The position numbers and the translations under genes are program-made. A DNA stretch of 40,622 bases. It comes from Elusimicrobia bacterium GWA2_69_24. Lineage in GTDB: Bacteria > Elusimicrobiota > Elusimicrobia > UBA1565. The stretch is taken from contig MGTY01000056.1 of the NCBI GenBank assembly GCA_001799695.1, positions 1 to 40,622 of the forward strand, read 5' to 3'. The notes below the pieces were generated by a model, which was given only the letters and a program-made list of their open reading frames with translations, did not search any database and was not told the origin of the DNA. Of this stretch, positions 38,803 through 40,622 are shown piece by piece (position 1 is the stretch's first letter; each line of letters starts with the position of its first letter).

Positions 38803-40622
38803 TCCCGGTCGCGCTCGCCATCTTCCTCTGCGCCTGCGGCGAGCCTCCGGACGCCGCGCTCTTCGAGCGCATGCAGATCGATCCGGCGCTGGGCCTGTTC
38901 GCCCAGGCGTGGGACCCGGCGGGAGGGGAGTTCCTCGAGAAGCAAGGCGCTTCCCGGACCCGGCCGCAGCGCTTCTCCGCCAGCAAGCCTCCCGGCGTCC
39001 TGCGGGTGTTCGTCATCGGCGGTTCCGTGGCGGAGATGCTCAACGAGGACCGGACCGTGCATCCCGACCTCCGGGAAGCTCTGGGGCTGGCGCTCCCGGG
39101 CCGGGAGTTCGAGGTCGTCAACGCCGGCCGCGGCGGCTACGATAGCGCTCGGGACCTGGTGGTCGCCCGGGAAGTCCTGGGTCACGGGGCGGACCTGCTG
39201 CTGGTCCTGAGCGGTCCCAACGAGGGATCCCTTCCGGCGCCGGTGTCCCACGCGGGGGCGCGGCTCTATCGGGCCCTGCGGGCCATCCCCGTCCTGGGGG
39301 GAGCGCTGCGCCGCCGGCTGAGCCGGCCGCCGCGGCCCGCCGAGCTCTCTCCCGAGCGCGTCCTCGAGGGCTTCGAGGCGAACCTGTGGCGGCTGACGGA
39401 AGCGGCGCGGGCGGCGGGCGTGCCCGTGGTCCTGTTCTCTTTGCCCGTCAACATCCGCGACATGCCGCCGCGCGGGAGCCTGCCGCTGGCGGAAGGGGAT
39501 TTTTTCGACGGCTGGCTGGCCTGGGAGACCGGCCGTTGGCGCGACGCGGCGGAGGGTTTCCGGAAGTACGCGGCGCAGGGGGACCCAGCCGGTTTCGGCC
39601 GCTACTATCTGGCGCGGAGCCTGGAGAAGGCGGGCGATGCCCAGGCCGCGCGCCCCCGCTACCTGACGTACGCCGCGGAGTTCTGCCGGCAGATGCCGCT
39701 GCGCAACGTCATCGTGCGCCGCGTCGCGGAGCATGGCGGCGCCGTGCTGGTGGACCTCGAGCAGGCCTTCGCGGAGCTGTCGCCGCTGGGCCTGCCCGGC
39801 CGCGAACTCTTCGAGGACGACGTGCACTGGCGGAGCGCCCTGGACGCCTGGGTGGCGGTCGCCCTGGCGGAAGCGCTCGCGCAGGCGGGCGCGCAGGGCG
39901 GGCTGTCGCGGCTCGGCCCGCCGGAGGCCTGGTCGCGGGGGGGGGCGGCCCGCCTGCGCCCCCGGCTCGCCGCCCTCTTGCGGGACCGCCGCCCGGAGCC
40001 CGGGCGTTCCCTTCGGCTGTTCCGGGTCTGGATGTGGCCCCCCCTGCGGTCGGGGGCGGCGCTCTCGGAGCGGGTCCTCTCCGTCATGGAAAGCGTCCGT
40101 CTCGCTTCGCCGGGCCTGCTGGCCTCCGCCGGGGAGTTCAAGGAGTGGTTCCGCGAGGACCTGCAGGACAGCCTATGGGGCGAGGGCGCGGCCCGGGAAC
40201 TCGACGCCTGGTGGCCCCGGCTCCTGGCCCACGCGGGAGAGGTCCATCGCCGCGCCCGGCGGTTCCGTCTGGCCGCGGATCAGCTCGAGGCGGCCTTGTC
40301 CTTGGACCCGGGGATGCCGGACGCGCGCCCGGCGCTGGCGGTCTCTTTGCTGGCTCTGGGAGAGACGCAGCGCGCCGCCGCGGCGGCCGCGCCCCTGTCC
40401 GAGGCGGAACGGAGCCGGGTCTTTCGTTGGGGGGCGGCCCTGCGCGCCCTGCCCAGGGTTCCGGAACCCCGCGCCGGAACGGCGGGGGAAGCCTTGGAAT
40501 GGACGCGGCTCCTGTGGGACCAGGGCCGGCGGGAGCCGGCTCTGCGCGGGCTGGACCGGATCCTGAAGGCGCACCCGGGGGACCGGGAAGCGCTCCGTCA
40601 GCAACGGGTCTGGCGGGCGGAA
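38790..40622 (+). CDS. SGNH-hydrolase/TPR lipoprotein, 3' end beyond window
   Basis: The open frame from ATG 38790 runs 611 codons to the window edge with no stop, so the C-terminus is missing. The N-terminus MGVLIPVALAIFLCACGE is a lipoprotein signal (Cys near 16). Residues 70-380 resemble an SGNH/GDSL esterase: VFVIGGSVA with Ser79, VVNAGRGGYDS, LLLVLSGPNEG (the Asn block, GxN) and a late DDVHW giving the Asp-x-x-His pair. Inserted (AWETGRWRDAAEGFRKYAAQ) and C-terminal (RFRLAADQLEAALSLDPG) helices look like TPRs. The family includes O-acetyl esterases acting on surface glycans. The start overlaps the repeat-protein gene by 13 bases. Confidence 0.82.
   Translation, partial: MGVLIPVALAIFLCACGEPPDAALFERMQIDPALGLFAQAWDPAGGEFLEKQGASRTRPQRFSASKPPGVLRVFVIGGSVAEMLNEDRTVHPDLREALGLALPGREFEVVNAGRGGYDSARDLVVAREVLGHGADLLLVLSGPNEGSLPAPVSHAGARLYRALRAIPVLGGALRRRLSRPPRPAELSPERVLEGFEANLWRLTEAARAAGVPVVLFSLPVNIRDMPPRGSLPLAEGDFFDGWLAWETGRWRDAAEGFRKYAAQGDPAGFGRYYLARSLEKAGDAQAARPRYLTYAAEFCRQMPLRNVIVRRVAEHGGAVLVDLEQAFAELSPLGLPGRELFEDDVHWRSALDAWVAVALAEALAQAGAQGGLSRLGPPEAWSRGGAARLRPRLAALLRDRRPEPGRSLRLFRVWMWPPLRSGAALSERVLSVMESVRLASPGLLASAGEFKEWFREDLQDSLWGEGAARELDAWWPRLLAHAGEVHRRARRFRLAADQLEAALSLDPGMPDARPALAVSLLALGETQRAAAAAAPLSEAERSRVFRWGAALRALPRVPEPRAGTAGEALEWTRLLWDQGRREPALRGLDRILKAHPGDREALRQQRVWRAE

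Noticed and set aside
34538..40622. Genomic island at the tRNA-Tyr gene
   Set aside because: There is no integrase and no repeat of the tRNA 3' end seen on the other side, and base composition matches the rest of the window.

Overview
The window is GC-rich DNA (roughly 70% by eye), gene-dense, from a diderm bacterium. The signs of an outer membrane are lipoproteins, signal peptides, a PorV-like outer-membrane protein beside a type 9-secretion-style cargo, a periplasmic murein endopeptidase and a lytic transglycosylase. My best guess is a high-GC Elusimicrobiota-type genome. That guess rests on general resemblance (PorV plus FlgD/T9SS-like tail, NHL-repeat proteins, many lipoproteins), not on a marker gene. 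Nothing looks like a phage or plasmid.

Layout. 1-2080 (minus): an edge-truncated secreted protein and an exported HELLGH putative metalloprotein. 2140-7231 (plus): a polytopic membrane protein, a SAM methyltransferase, a GT-C-type membrane glycosyltransferase and a MepA-like endopeptidase. 7277-9236 (plus): a Fur-family regulator, an outer-membrane protein and a mono-haem c-type lipoprotein whose 5' end has been rebuilt by a repeat element. 9230-10468 (minus): an alpha/beta-hydrolase-like exported protein. 10469-11646: an accessory patch with no intact gene, holding MITE-like hairpin elements, one split by a decayed group II intron. 11647-18019 (minus): NrtR, pncB, a vWA protein, a nicotinamidase-like hydrolase, an atypical protein kinase and a PP2C phosphatase. 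18117-19137 (plus): a small conserved protein and EngB. 19147-22031 (minus): an exported M3 peptidase and a GH75-like lipoprotein. 22149-26410: a CheY-like receiver, an SLT lytic transglycosylase (minus), a TPR-transmembrane-Ser/Thr kinase and an HPt protein. 26424-30872 (plus): a c-di-GMP-I-type riboswitch followed by an NHL-repeat secreted protein and a PorV-like protein. 30873-31110: tandem hairpin repeats. 31111-35939 (minus): an amidase, a HAD phosphatase, a B12/radical SAM enzyme, an ATP/ADP-carrier-like transporter and tRNA-Tyr. 36019-40622 (plus): a 927-aa exported protein made of about 28 aromatic FPLYW-like repeats, then an SGNH/TPR lipoprotein cut by the window edge.

Three points stand out. 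(1) The minus-strand operon at 12336-18019 couples NAD salvage (nicotinamide to nicotinate to NaMN) to a kinase/PP2C/vWA signalling triad. Its promoter (TTGACA-N17-TATACT) carries a 17-bp palindrome with a GT-N7-AC core in the spacer, a plausible site for the NrtR-type repressor encoded at the operon's far end. (2) A c-di-GMP-type aptamer sits directly on the ribosome-binding site of a secreted beta-propeller/FnIII cargo with its PorV-like partner. (3) At least ten promoter-proximal genes have a -10 hexamer 5-7 nt before the start codon, which implies leaderless mRNAs. Internal operon genes instead use Shine-Dalgarno sites or 4-nt overlaps. This pattern corrects several start codons.
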